From the NCBI GenBank assembly GCA_036389135.1, contig DASVQP010000063.1:56604-120603 (forward strand): a DNA stretch of 64,000 bases, in the 5' to 3' direction. The first letter of the stretch is position 1; every line of letters begins with the position of its first letter. Made by a program: the position numbers and the translations under genes. Below the pieces are notes generated by a model that made no database searches, had not been told where the DNA came from, and was given only the letters and a program-made list of their open reading frames with translations. Of this stretch, positions 17,384 to 26,186 are shown in pieces. This DNA comes from Longimicrobium sp. Its GTDB lineage: Bacteria > Gemmatimonadota > Gemmatimonadetes > Longimicrobiales > Longimicrobiaceae.

Positions 17384-17878
17384 TTACCCGGAGGCGCCGG
17401 GGCCGCGCAGCAGGTCGCTGAACCGCCCCACCTGCGCGCGGTCGCCCACCACCACCAGGGTGTCGCCCGGGGCGAAACGCTCGTCGGGCTGCGGGTTGGG
17501 AAGGGCCTTCGCGTCGCGCAGGATGGCGATTACGCTGGCGCCGGTCCGCTCGCGCACGGCGGCCGAGGCCAGGCTCTGCCCCGCCAGCGGCGACCCGGCG
17601 GCGACCCGCAGCCACTCCACCGAGAGCTGCGAGAACACCATCTCCATCGACTCGGCGACGACGGGCTGGAAATAGGCGCCGCCGAGGATCGCCCCCAGCT
17701 TCCGCGCCTCCCCGTCGTCCATCCGCACCGCGTAGGCGGGGTAATCCTCGCCTCGCTCGAAGAAGTAGATCTCGCGGTGCCCGCTGTTGTGGATGATCAC
17801 CGTCATCCGGTCCCCGTCGCCGGTGGTGATCGCGAATTTCTTACCCACACCGGGGAGGTCGTGCTCGCGGACGTCCAT
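17384..17878 (-). CDS. khtT: KhtT-like TrkA-C domain regulatory subunit
   Basis: Cytoplasmic protein of 164 residues. The N-terminal part (MDVREHDLPGVGKKFAITTG) is the sensor-like domain of KhtT; the C-terminal half, VEWLRVAAGSPLAGQSLASA to DTLVVVGDRAQVGRF, is a TrkA-C/RCK-C domain that binds small ligands such as nucleotides. It is expected to gate the KhtU antiporter encoded one base downstream. The ATG at 17878 is chosen because the conserved domain begins there; an upstream start at 17944 would add 22 residues encoded by repeats. Confidence 0.85.
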   Translation of the reverse strand: MDVREHDLPGVGKKFAITTGDGDRMTVIIHNSGHREIYFFERGEDYPAYAVRMDDGEARKLGAILGGAYFQPVVAESMEMVFSQLSVEWLRVAAGSPLAGQSLASAAVRERTGASVIAILRDAKALPNPQPDERFAPGDTLVVVGDRAQVGRFSDLLRGPGASG

Positions 17879-18102
17879 GGTCTCGTGAAGTGCGTGAGTG
17901 CGTGAGTGCGTGAGTGCGCGCGGGCCCCCTCCCCCGCTCGTCACCTCGCTGCCCCCTCCCCCAAAAACTACCTGGGGGAGGGGGCGATCGCATGCGTCTG
18001 CCTGGGCGCTGCATGAATACCGGCGGCCCCCGAGACCGCTTCAGCGGTCTTCCCGTGGTTCCAGCCGGGGGATTTATCCCCCGGTGTTGCGGGCGTCCGT
18101 GT
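17879..18102. repeat. Repeat cluster between khtT and the response regulator
   Basis: Three elements abut: four tandem copies of GTGCGTGA (17890-17921), a CCCCCGCTCGTC module with hairpin CCCCTCCCCCA / TGGGGGAGGGG (17924-17984), and the second copy of the two-hairpin element (18031-18084: GACCGC-TTCA-GCGGTC and CCGGGGGATTTATCCCCCGG). Confidence 0.78.
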
Positions 18103-18561
18103 TCACCCCCCGGCGTCCCCGGTGCCCGCCCCGGACCTCCCCCGCATCTCCGCGATCATCTTCCTCACCGTTTCCGCGAGGCTCGCGGGGTCCATCGGCT
18201 TCACCACGTACGCGTCACAGCCTGCGGCCTCGGCGCGCTCGAGGTCGGCGGGCTGGCTGTGGACGGTGAGCAGCATGATGGGGACCGACGCCGTCTCCGG
18301 GTCGCCCTTGAGCGCGGCCGTCGCGTCCCAGCCGTCCATCCCGGGGAGCCCGGCGTCCATCACCACGATGTCGGGGCGATGCAGGCGCACCGACCTCACG
18401 GCCGCCTCGCCGTCGTCCGCCTCCATCACCAGGAACCCCGAATGGCGCAGCACCGTGCCGTAGATGGCGCGGCTGTCCACGTCGTCCTCCACCAGCAGCA
18501 CCGTCGCGCGCACACACACCTCCAGGGGGTTGGACGGCACCACTCGGCCGGGCGGAAACAT
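18103..18561 (-). CDS. single-domain response regulator
   Basis: A lone receiver domain, 152 residues. Acidic pocket EDD at 25-27, phospho-acceptor Asp69 in DIVVMDAGLPGMDG, Thr99 in MLLTV and Lys121 in VVKPMD are all in place, so it should be phosphorylated normally. There is no output domain: it may act through protein contact, like CheY-type or diffusible regulators. Start is either ATG 18561 or a GTG near 18513, which has GGAGG close upstream. Its partner kinase may be the orphan kinase at 10262-12415 or the one at 45549-46817. Downstream lies the khtT operon after a repeat cluster. Confidence 0.88.
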   Translation of the reverse strand: MFPPGRVVPSNPLEVCVRATVLLVEDDVDSRAIYGTVLRHSGFLVMEADDGEAAVRSVRLHRPDIVVMDAGLPGMDGWDATAALKGDPETASVPIMLLTVHSQPADLERAEAAGCDAYVVKPMDPASLAETVRKMIAEMRGRSGAGTGDAGG

Positions 18562-18608
18562 GATGGAGAAAACGTGCCGCGCGGCGCGCGGGTGCCCCAA
18601 CAGAAGGG

Positions 18609-18682
18609 TCTCACGCGGAGGCGCGGAGACGCAGAGGCGAGCACGCGAAGTTCTCTCCGTGTCTCCGCGGCTCCGCGTGAGA
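18609..18682. repeat. Long inverted repeat, TCTCACGCGGAG family
   Basis: TCTCACGCGGAGGCGCGGAG at the left pairs with CTCCGCGGCTCCGCGTGAGA at the right with few mismatches; the whole makes a stem of about 28 bp. Related copies lie at 48359-48446 and 53106-53240. It sits in the divergent gap (18562-18897) between the response regulator and the ABC permease; no clear promoter was seen in the rest of that gap. Confidence 0.75.
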
Positions 18683-18897
18683 TTGTTGTTAGCCGTTCGC
18701 CGGCCGAATCGTCCGTTTTTGGGACGGGTATTTCCCAATGGCGCGCAGGGGCCAAATGACTCTCTCGCGCAACGCGGTAGACCGCAACGACTTAGGATTG
18801 ACGGGCATGGGGCATGGTCCTCGCCTTTGCTGGTGTTCGCCGCGGCGCGTGGCGTTCCGCCGGGCGCATCGGGTTCCCCCCGAAGGAAAGACAGGCC

Positions 18898-21300
18898 ATG
18901 GACACGCTCCTCCAGGACATCCGCTACGCCCTGCGCACCCTGCGGCGCACCCCCGGCTTGACCCTGGCGGCGGTGCTGACGATCGCGCTGGGGATCGGGG
19001 TCAACACGGCGGTCTTCTCGCTGGCGAACGCAATCCTCCTGCGCCCCGCCGACGCGGCCGACCCCACGCGGCTGGTGCGCGTCTACAGCAACACGCACTC
19101 GCCCCTGCAGCGCGAGCAGCTCGACTACGTGAGCGCGCGCAGCAGCACCCTCACGGGGCTGTTCGGCGAGCGCTACCTGGAGGCGGCGCTCAACACGCCG
19201 CAGGGGAACCGAAAGGTAAACGCCGAGCTGGTGGGCGGCAGCTACTTCACCACGGTGGGGGTGGGCGCCTCCCTCGGCCGCGTTTTCACCCGGGCCGACG
19301 ACACCGTGGCCGCCCACGGCGCGGTAGCGGTAGTCAGCCATCGCTGGTGGCGCGAGGCGTTCGGCGCGGACCCGTCGCTGGTGGGGCGCACCATTCGCAT
19401 CAACGGGCAGCCGATCACGGTTGTGGGCGTGGCGCGCGAAGGGTTCGCGGGGGCGTTCGCCGGCTTCGGGCCGCAGATCTGGCTCCCGATGTCGCAGATG
19501 GGCCCGCTCACCGGCACCCAGCTCCGCGACTACCACGGCAGCCTCTACGTGGGCGGCCGCCTGCGCGACGGCGCCACCAAGGGCGAGGCGCGCGCGGAGC
19601 TGCGCGTGCTGGCGGCGCAGCTCACCCGGCTCGATCCCGCCCAGCGCGAGCCGGTGCGCCTGTCGCTGGACGGCTCCAACGGCGTCAACGTGGAGCTGCG
19701 CAACAAGTTCGGGGTCTTTGCCGTGGCGCTGCTGGCGGTCACCGGGCTGGTGCTGCTGATCGCGTGCAGCAACGTCGCAAACCTGCTGCTGGCGCGCGGC
19801 GTGGCGCGCCGGCGCGAGATGGGGGTGCGCATGGCGGTGGGCGGGGCGCGCGGGCGGCTCGTGCGGCAGCTCCTCACCGAGAGCGTGATCCTCTCGCTGG
19901 CGGGCGCGGTCGCCGCGCTGCTCGCCACCATGATGCTCACCCAGTTCGTGATGTCGCGCGTGCCGGCGGAGATCCCGATGGCGATCCGCCTGTCGCCGGA
20001 CGTGCGGGTGCTCGGCTTCGCGCTGGGCGGCGCGCTTCTGGCGGCCCTCATCTTCGGGGTGGCGCCGGCGGTGCGCACCGCCTCGGCCGACGTGATCTCG
20101 GCGATCAAGGAGGGGGCGGTGGCGCCGCGCGGGGCACGGCTGCGCAACACGCTGGTAGCGGCGCAGGTGTCGCTCTGCATGGTGCTGCTCGGCTCGTCCG
20201 CGCTCTTCATCCGCTCGCTGGGGGCGGCGGGGAGCATCGATCCCGGCTTCGACCCCGCGCACATCCTCAACCAGAGCGTCGACCTGCGCCTGGGGAGCTA
20301 CGACGAGACCACCGGCCCGCAGTTCTATCGCCGCCTGCAGGCCTCCGTCCGCAACCTTCCCGGGGTGCAGTCCGTCTCGCTGCAGCAGAGCCTCCCGCTG
20401 CAGGGCGACAGCCGCGAGACCGGCTTCGTCCTCCCCGGCGAGCCGGCGGACGGGCCGAGTCACCCCACGCACTTCAACATCGTCGGAGCGGACTACTTTC
20501 GGACGATGGGAGTGCCGCTGGTGCGCGGCCGCGACTTCGCCGATGCGGACCGCGCGGACTCGCCGCCCGTCACCATCGTCAACGAGACGTTCGTGCGGCG
20601 CTACCTTCCCGCGGGCGACCCGGTGGGCCGCCTGGTGAGCACCCAGGGGCCGAGCGGTCCCTTCATGACGGTCGTGGGCGTGGCGCGCGACGGGAAGTAC
20701 GTGAGCCTGGGCGAGGACCCGCTTCCCATGCTCTACCAGCCGTTCGCGCAGAGCTACGACCCCGAGATGACGCTCCACGTGCGCGCCGCGGGCGATCCGG
20801 CCACGCTCGCCAGGGCGGTGCAGCGCGAGGTGGCGGCGCTGGACCCGGCGCTCCCCGTGCCGGCTCCAAAGACGATGCGCGAGCAGCTGCGGCGCGCCCT
20901 CCTTCCGGCGCAGCTCGGCGCGGCGATCCTGGGCGGGCTCGGGGCACTGGCGCTGGTGCTGGCGGCGGTGGGGATCTACGGTGTGGTGTCGTTCGCGGCG
21001 GGGCAGCGCACCCGCGAGATCGGCATCCGCACGGCGCTGGGGGCGCCGCGGGTGGCGGTGGTGAAGCTGGTGATGGGCGCCAACCTGCGCGTCGTGGCGC
21101 TGGGGCTGGCGGTGGGAACCGTGCTGGCGATCGTGGTGGGGAAGCTCGCCTCCGGCATGCTGTACGGCGTGACCGCGGCGGACCCCGCCCTCCTGCTGGG
21201 CGCGCCCGCGGTGCTGATGTCCGTCGCCCTCCTCGCCTCCTGGCTCCCCGCCCGCCGTGCATCGCGCGTGGACCCGGTGGTCGCCCTCCGCGCCGAGTGA
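18898..21300 (+). CDS. orphan ABC transporter permease (ADOP/FtsX-like, MacB-type)
   Basis: 800-residue permease with the duplicated FtsX/MacB-periplasmic-domain layout: helix near 20-42 (TLAAVLTIALGIGVNTAVFSL), MacB-like periplasmic domain, three helices around 270-400, repeated once more, ending in SWLPARRASRVDPVVALRAE. The DTLLQDIRYALRTLRRTPG start is typical of the family, and ATG 18898 follows AAGGAAAG. No ATPase gene adjoins, which is the norm for these so-called acidobacterial duplicated orphan permeases. MacB-type proteins transmit mechanical force across the envelope rather than moving substrate through a channel; the substrate or partner here is unknown. Confidence 0.9.
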   Translation: MDTLLQDIRYALRTLRRTPGLTLAAVLTIALGIGVNTAVFSLANAILLRPADAADPTRLVRVYSNTHSPLQREQLDYVSARSSTLTGLFGERYLEAALNTPQGNRKVNAELVGGSYFTTVGVGASLGRVFTRADDTVAAHGAVAVVSHRWWREAFGADPSLVGRTIRINGQPITVVGVAREGFAGAFAGFGPQIWLPMSQMGPLTGTQLRDYHGSLYVGGRLRDGATKGEARAELRVLAAQLTRLDPAQREPVRLSLDGSNGVNVELRNKFGVFAVALLAVTGLVLLIACSNVANLLLARGVARRREMGVRMAVGGARGRLVRQLLTESVILSLAGAVAALLATMMLTQFVMSRVPAEIPMAIRLSPDVRVLGFALGGALLAALIFGVAPAVRTASADVISAIKEGAVAPRGARLRNTLVAAQVSLCMVLLGSSALFIRSLGAAGSIDPGFDPAHILNQSVDLRLGSYDETTGPQFYRRLQASVRNLPGVQSVSLQQSLPLQGDSRETGFVLPGEPADGPSHPTHFNIVGADYFRTMGVPLVRGRDFADADRADSPPVTIVNETFVRRYLPAGDPVGRLVSTQGPSGPFMTVVGVARDGKYVSLGEDPLPMLYQPFAQSYDPEMTLHVRAAGDPATLARAVQREVAALDPALPVPAPKTMREQLRRALLPAQLGAAILGGLGALALVLAAVGIYGVVSFAAGQRTREIGIRTALGAPRVAVVKLVMGANLRVVALGLAVGTVLAIVVGKLASGMLYGVTAADPALLLGAPAVLMSVALLASWLPARRASRVDPVVALRAE

Positions 21301-21701
21301 CCTCCCGAACGGAGCGGGTGATGACCCCGCATCCCAGCACCACTTCCTGAACGGAGCGCGCGACGGACAGCGGAGTCAACGCGAGTCTCCGGCGCGAAGT
21401 GAAGGAAAGGATCTCTGCCGCGCACCGCGATCCAGCCAATGTTCAGTCGTCCGTCCATGGCTGGCGACGTGAGGCGAAGCCTGAACCACCGTTCGGACGA
21501 ACCAGGCTCGTGGGTGCTCGTTCGATCCCCAGAACGTGCATCGAACATGGGATGGGACAACGCGGGGGGGAGAGCCCGTCTCCTTCACTTCGCGCTACGG
21601 GATCGTGCCGCGAAGCTGGCGTTGGAGCGGGGCGCTTCGTTCAGGAAGTGTGGTCTAGCCGAAGGTTTACCGGGAACCGCTCTACACGAAATAGGGGACG
21701 C
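21301..21701. repeat. 310-bp element with terminal and internal inverted repeats (MITE-like)
   Basis: 21341-21359 (CACTTCCTGAACGGAGCGC) is an inverted copy of 21632-21650, one mismatch. Inside, GCGCGAAGTGAAGGA at 21392-21406 pairs exactly with TCCTTCACTTCGCGC at 21581-21595. Shorter pairs such as GTTCGAT/ATCGAAC lie in the middle. No transposase or plausible ORF lies inside. It could be a non-autonomous transposon or a structured RNA. After it, AGGGGACGC precedes the next start. Confidence 0.65.
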
Positions 21702-24116
21702 ATGGAATCGCTCTACCAGGACCTGCGCTTCGCCATCCGCACCCTGCTGCGCAGCCGCGGCTTCGCGGTGGTCGCCATCCTCTGCCTGGGGCTGGGGGTG
21801 GGGGTGAACACGGCCGTCTTCTCCATGGTCAACGCCCTCCTCATCCGCCCCTTCCCCTTCCACGAGCCGGACCGCGTGGTGTCGCTGTACGCCTCCAACC
21901 CGCGGCTGGGCTACGACGAGAGCCACCTGTCGCAGGCGGACCTGGCGGACTGGACGGCGGGGTCGCGGGGCACCATCGAGGAGATCGCCGCCTTCTACAC
22001 CCGCAGCGTCGCGGTAGCGGGGACGGGCGAAACGGAGCGGGTGGAAGGCGCCAGCGTCGCGACGAACACCTTTGGGCTGCTGGGGATCAGGCCGGTGCTG
22101 GGGCGCTCCTTCCTCCCGCAGGAGGGGGTCCGCGGCGGGCCCCGCGTGGTGCTCCTGTCGGACGCGATCTGGCGCCGCCGCTTCGCCGCCGATCCCAACG
22201 TGGTGGGACGCAAGCTGGTGCTGAACGGCGAGCCCGCGCAGATCGTGGGCGTGATGCCGCCGCGCTTCAAGTTTCCCGAGGTGGCCGAGCTGTGGACTCC
22301 GCTCGCCCCGAACCCCGAATCGCCGCGCGGCGAGCGCTACCTGGGCACGATCGCGCGCCTGCGCCCCGGCGCCACCGTACAGCAGGCGAACGCGGAGCTC
22401 GCCGCCGTCGCGCGCCGGCTGGCGGCGGAGTACCCGGAGACGAACGCGGGGTGGGGAGTGCGGGTGTTGTCGTACCGCGACGACATGATCGCCGGCTCGC
22501 TGCGCCTGATGCTCTCGCTGATGCTGGGCGCGGTGGGGCTCGTGCTGCTGATCGCCTGCGCCAACGTCGCCAACCTGATGCTGGCCCGCTCCGCCGGCCG
22601 CCGCCGCGAGATCGCGGTGAGGTCGGCGCTGGGGGCGGGGCGCGCGCGCGTCTTCCGCCAGCTCCTAACCGAGAGCGTGGTGCTGGCGCTCGCGGGCGGC
22701 GCTCTGGGAACCGCCATCGCCGTAGGGTGGACAAAGTGGACGGTATCGCGCATCCCCGAGGAGCTTCCGTACTGGATCCGCTTCGAGGTGGACGGACCCG
22801 TCCTGCTCTTCACATTCCTGCTCAGCGCCGTCACCGGCGTGGTGTTCGGCGCCGTCCCCGCCCTGCGCGCCACCGGCGGCGACGTGCAGCAGACGCTGCG
22901 CGACGGCGGCCGGGGCGCGTCCGGGGGACGCAGCCGGCTGCGCAGCGTGCTGGTGGTGGGGCAGCTCTCCCTGGCGATGGTGCTGCTGGTGGGCGCCACG
23001 CTCATGATCCGCAGCTTCGTGGCGGCCAGCCGCGCGGACCTGGGCTTCGACACCTCGCGCGTGCTGACGGCGCGCGTCTACCTGGCGGGCGACCGCTACT
23101 CGCCGCGCGCCGCCCGCGCGGCCTTCCTCAACGCCGCCGTGGAACGCATCGGCGCCATCCCGGGCGTGCAGGCGGCCGCCGCCACCAACGCCATCCCCGG
23201 CGACGACGGCGGCCAGCCGGTGGAGCTGGAGGCCGAGGGAGCCCCGCGCGCCCGCGGCGACGAGCTGATGGGCGAGCTCTTTGGCGGAACGGCGGGCTTC
23301 TGGAGCGCACTGGGCACCCCGCTGGCCGCCGGCCGCCCCTTCACCGCCGCCGAGACCGGCGACACGGCCGCCACCGTCGCCATCGTCAGCCAGGAGCTGG
23401 CGAAGCGCCTGTGGCCCAACGGCGACGCGGTCGGCCGGCGCCTTCGCCTGTCCGACGAAAAGGGGGATTGGCTCGCGGTGGTGGGGATCGCGCGCAACCT
23501 GCACTACGAGGAGGTGGGCGAGCAGACGCCCCGTTCGCGCCTGCAGCTGTACATGCCGGCGGCGCGCCTCCCCAACCGCACCTACGCGCTGGTGGTGCGC
23601 ACCGGGGGCGACCCCGCCCAGGCCGCCGCCGCCGTGCGCCGCGAGATGCGCGCGCTGGACTCCACGCTCCCCACCTTTGACGTGCGCACCATGGACGAGG
23701 TGCGGCGCTACGTCACCTGGCCGCAGCAGCTGTGGGCGTCGCTCTTCGGGTCGTTTGGCACGCTGGCGCTGGTGCTGGCGGCGGTGGGCGTGTACGGCGT
23801 GATGGCGTACACCGTGTCGCAGCGCACCCGCGAGATCGGCATCCGCATGGCGCTGGGCGCGCGCGGAGCGGACATCGTGCGACGCGTGGTGGGCGAGGGC
23901 GCGGTGCTGGCGGGCGCCGGCGTGGGGCTGGGTATCCTTGGAGCGCTGGGTGCCGCCCAGCTCATGCGCGGCGCGCTCTACGGCGTGGCCGCCGTGGACC
24001 CGTTCGCCTTCCTGATCATCCCCATTCTCCTGGCCGCGGTCGCCCTGCTGGCGAGCTGGATCCCCGCCCGCCGCGCCTCCCGCGTCGACCCCATGGAGGC
24101 CCTCCGCGCGGAGTGA
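21702..24116 (+). CDS. orphan ABC transporter permease (ADOP/FtsX-like, MacB-type)
   Basis: 804-residue paralogue of the gene at 18898. Same plan: MESLYQDLRFAIRTLLRSRGF, first helix with AILCLGLGVGVNTAVFSM, MacB-like periplasmic domain, membrane blocks near 275-410 and 690-800, final SWIPARRASRVDPMEALRAE. ATG 21702 follows AGGGGACGC. Clearly related to its neighbour but not a recent copy, since the DNA differs throughout. The pair may form a heterodimer or simply reflect family expansion. No ATPase or accessory MacA-like gene is nearby. Confidence 0.9.
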   Translation: MESLYQDLRFAIRTLLRSRGFAVVAILCLGLGVGVNTAVFSMVNALLIRPFPFHEPDRVVSLYASNPRLGYDESHLSQADLADWTAGSRGTIEEIAAFYTRSVAVAGTGETERVEGASVATNTFGLLGIRPVLGRSFLPQEGVRGGPRVVLLSDAIWRRRFAADPNVVGRKLVLNGEPAQIVGVMPPRFKFPEVAELWTPLAPNPESPRGERYLGTIARLRPGATVQQANAELAAVARRLAAEYPETNAGWGVRVLSYRDDMIAGSLRLMLSLMLGAVGLVLLIACANVANLMLARSAGRRREIAVRSALGAGRARVFRQLLTESVVLALAGGALGTAIAVGWTKWTVSRIPEELPYWIRFEVDGPVLLFTFLLSAVTGVVFGAVPALRATGGDVQQTLRDGGRGASGGRSRLRSVLVVGQLSLAMVLLVGATLMIRSFVAASRADLGFDTSRVLTARVYLAGDRYSPRAARAAFLNAAVERIGAIPGVQAAAATNAIPGDDGGQPVELEAEGAPRARGDELMGELFGGTAGFWSALGTPLAAGRPFTAAETGDTAATVAIVSQELAKRLWPNGDAVGRRLRLSDEKGDWLAVVGIARNLHYEEVGEQTPRSRLQLYMPAARLPNRTYALVVRTGGDPAQAAAAVRREMRALDSTLPTFDVRTMDEVRRYVTWPQQLWASLFGSFGTLALVLAAVGVYGVMAYTVSQRTREIGIRMALGARGADIVRRVVGEGAVLAGAGVGLGILGALGAAQLMRGALYGVAAVDPFAFLIIPILLAAVALLASWIPARRASRVDPMEALRAE

Positions 24117-24440
24117 CGCTGCCGCGGCAGGGGCGTGATTCATCACGCCCACCCTTGCCCCTCCTGGTGGACTGCAGCCGCAGGCGTCGGATGGGCATTC
24201 GCGCCGCGTTTGGAGAATCCGCGGCTGAGGGCGTGATGAATCACGCCCCTACGGTTAGATCTGTGCGGGGTTGCCGAACCGACGAGCGGGCAGATAGCGG
24301 CGAGGGGTGCGGGGATGATTCCCGCACCCCTCTCTGCGCTTTCCATCCAGCAGCCAACAGATCCGTTGCCAACGAATCTGTTGGGAAGATCGAATCAGGC
24401 CGTCGAGCGAAGACCTCGCTGTTCCGGCGCGCGCCCAACC
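24117..24440. repeat. Gap between convergent genes with three palindromes
   Basis: 24129-24150 and 24229-24250 are exact 22-bp inverted copies of AGGGGCGTGATTCATCACGCCC. 24302-24332 is a perfect 12-bp stem, GAGGGGTGCGGG / CCCGCACCCCTC, with a seven-base loop, suited to terminate from both sides. 24356-24382 is a 27-bp palindrome with one mismatch (AACAGATCCGTTG / CAACGAATCTGTT). No gene. Confidence 0.75.
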
Positions 24441-25007
24441 TCAGGGCGTCGCCGGGGCGGGAGGAGGTGCGGGGGTGAGCATCGGTGCGGGCGTGAACAC
24501 CTGCGCCCGGATCTTGAGACGGCCCCCCTCCTCCGCAAGCACCATCACGTACGTTCCGGTAGCCGGCGCGGCATCGGGGGTACTCTGGTACGCGAACGCT
24601 CCCGAGGCATAGCTGAGCCCCTCGCCAGCGACGAAATCGTTGATGCTGAGGCGCATCTCCGATCCCTCGGGGAGCTCCTTCTCGAGGAATCTGCGCAGCT
24701 CGATCTGCCCCCGGATCAGTACCGAGTCACCCAGGAGGACGGTCGGATTGGCGGAGTACCTCCCCAGCAGGGCGCGCATGTCCTTCTGCCGCCATGCCTC
24801 GGCCCACTCGGTGGTGAAGCGGTTGTAGTCCCTCAGTGCGTCGGCGGTGTACTCGCGGCGGCTGCGCCCGGGATCCACCCGCGTGCCCCCGGGAACGTCC
24901 TGCGCGGCCGCTGTTCCAGGGCTTGCCGCAATCCAAGTGAGAATCGCCACCACCGCGACAATGCGCGACAGGGTGGCGGCACCGATGGTTCGAACCGTGA
25001 TTGGCAT
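24441..25007 (-). CDS. secreted NTF2-like (SnoaL/DUF4440) protein
   Basis: 188 residues. Signal sequence MPITVRTIG... with a hydrophobic stretch to about residue 35 and a likely cut after AAA before QDV. The body (about 55-165) with YNRFTTEWAEAWRQKDMRALLGRYS is the typical first helix pair and strand of the NTF2-like fold, used for small-molecule binding or as a scaffold. The Pro/Ala-rich tail (PAPMLTPAPPPAPATP) is low complexity. ATG 25007 chosen as it starts the signal peptide. Function not predictable. Confidence 0.65.
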   Translation of the reverse strand: MPITVRTIGAATLSRIVAVVAILTWIAASPGTAAAQDVPGGTRVDPGRSRREYTADALRDYNRFTTEWAEAWRQKDMRALLGRYSANPTVLLGDSVLIRGQIELRRFLEKELPEGSEMRLSINDFVAGEGLSYASGAFAYQSTPDAAPATGTYVMVLAEEGGRLKIRAQVFTPAPMLTPAPPPAPATP

Positions 25008-25170
25008 TCTTTGAGGATGACGAGGATGAGCGGGCGGCGCCCGAGGGGTGGCGCCGGAGAGTGGAACCGCGCGAAGGGCACTATTGTTCCGCCGATGGTC
25101 CAGCGCTCCAGGGATCGAGCGCCGGCGCCCGGGAACAACGACTATGCCGGCGCCGGTGTGACGGCAAGCA

Positions 25171-26094
25171 TCACGGAGCTGACGGACACAGCGCGGGCGT
25201 GGCGATCTGGTAGGTGTGCCACAGGCCATTGCCGGGCTGCCGCAGGCGGCGCAGGAGGTCGCCGTAGCGTGCGCCGTCGCCGAGGCGGGCGGTTTCCGGC
25301 GAGCGGCGGTTGCTGGTGAAGTACAGGGTCTTTCCGTCCAACGACAGCGTGGGGGAGTTCTCCTGGTCCACGGAGTTGATGGGCGCCGGGAGCGGGCGCG
25401 CGGCTCCCCAGGCGCCGCCCTCCCGGCAGCTCACGAAGAGGTCGATCCCGCCGAGCGTCCCCTCGCGGTTCGATCCGAAGAGGAGCATGGTGCCCTCCGC
25501 ATCCACGAACACCCCGCTCTCGCGCCGGTCGGTGTTCACCTCGCGGACCGGCTCCGGGGCAGAGTATTCCGCACCCGCCGAGGCCGCGCGCCACAGGTCC
25601 GAGCCGTCGGGGCTGCTGCGGGTGAAGTAGAGCGTGCCGTCGCGCGTGAGCGAAGGATACAGCTCGTGCGCCGGCGTGGCGAGGCCGTCCAGATGGCGCG
25701 GCGTCCCCCAGCGGCCGGTCGGGTCGCGGGCCACCTCCCACAGGTCGTAATCGGAGCGCATCGCGGCACCCTCCCGCGGGCGCCGCGATGCGAAGATGAA
25801 GCGCGATCCGTCCGGCGAAAGCACCCCCTCCGCGTCCGAATGGCGGCCGGAGAACGGGAGCACCTCCGGTGGACCCCAGCGCCCGCCGCGCATCCGCGTC
25901 TCCACCAGCACGTAACCGCCGCTGACCTCCATCGAATAGATCGCGGTGCGCCCGTCCGGCGAAAAGGTGGGGCGGTACGTGGTCGCCTCCGGGATCGTTA
26001 CCACGCCCGGCGCAAAGAAGCGCGGCACACCCTGCGCGTGCGCGCCGCCGCTGGAGAGGATCGCCAGCAGGATCGTGATGCGGAAGATGGGCAT
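25171..26094 (-). CDS. secreted PD40/TolB-type beta-propeller protein
   Basis: 307 residues with signal MPIFRITILLAILSSGGAHAQ, cut likely after AHA. Repeated blades carry the PD40 pattern: YRPTFSPDGRTAIYSM, GVLSPDGSRFIFAS, YPSLTRDGTLYFTRS, NSPTLSLDGKTLYFTSNR. TolB/PD40 propellers mediate protein contacts in the periplasm or at the surface. No enzyme domain is fused. It is followed on the same strand by the NTF2-like gene 163 bases away, with no obvious functional tie. Confidence 0.75.
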   Translation of the reverse strand: MPIFRITILLAILSSGGAHAQGVPRFFAPGVVTIPEATTYRPTFSPDGRTAIYSMEVSGGYVLVETRMRGGRWGPPEVLPFSGRHSDAEGVLSPDGSRFIFASRRPREGAAMRSDYDLWEVARDPTGRWGTPRHLDGLATPAHELYPSLTRDGTLYFTRSSPDGSDLWRAASAGAEYSAPEPVREVNTDRRESGVFVDAEGTMLLFGSNREGTLGGIDLFVSCREGGAWGAARPLPAPINSVDQENSPTLSLDGKTLYFTSNRRSPETARLGDGARYGDLLRRLRQPGNGLWHTYQIATPALCPSAP

Positions 26095-26186
26095 GGCGGC
26101 TCCGGGACAGGGTGGACGTTGAGGCGCGGGAGATCCGGGTGACCCAGCCGCGCCGGCCGTGCGGGCACACCACCCGGTTGCCAGCT

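Noticed and set aside
17890..17921. Tandem GTGCGTGA repeats as a CRISPR array
   Set aside because: Units are eight bases with no spacers; a short tandem repeat only.
18103..20778. 891-residue open frame on the minus strand
   Set aside because: Only its last 152 codons are a real gene (response regulator). The rest is opposite an ABC permease and has no motif.
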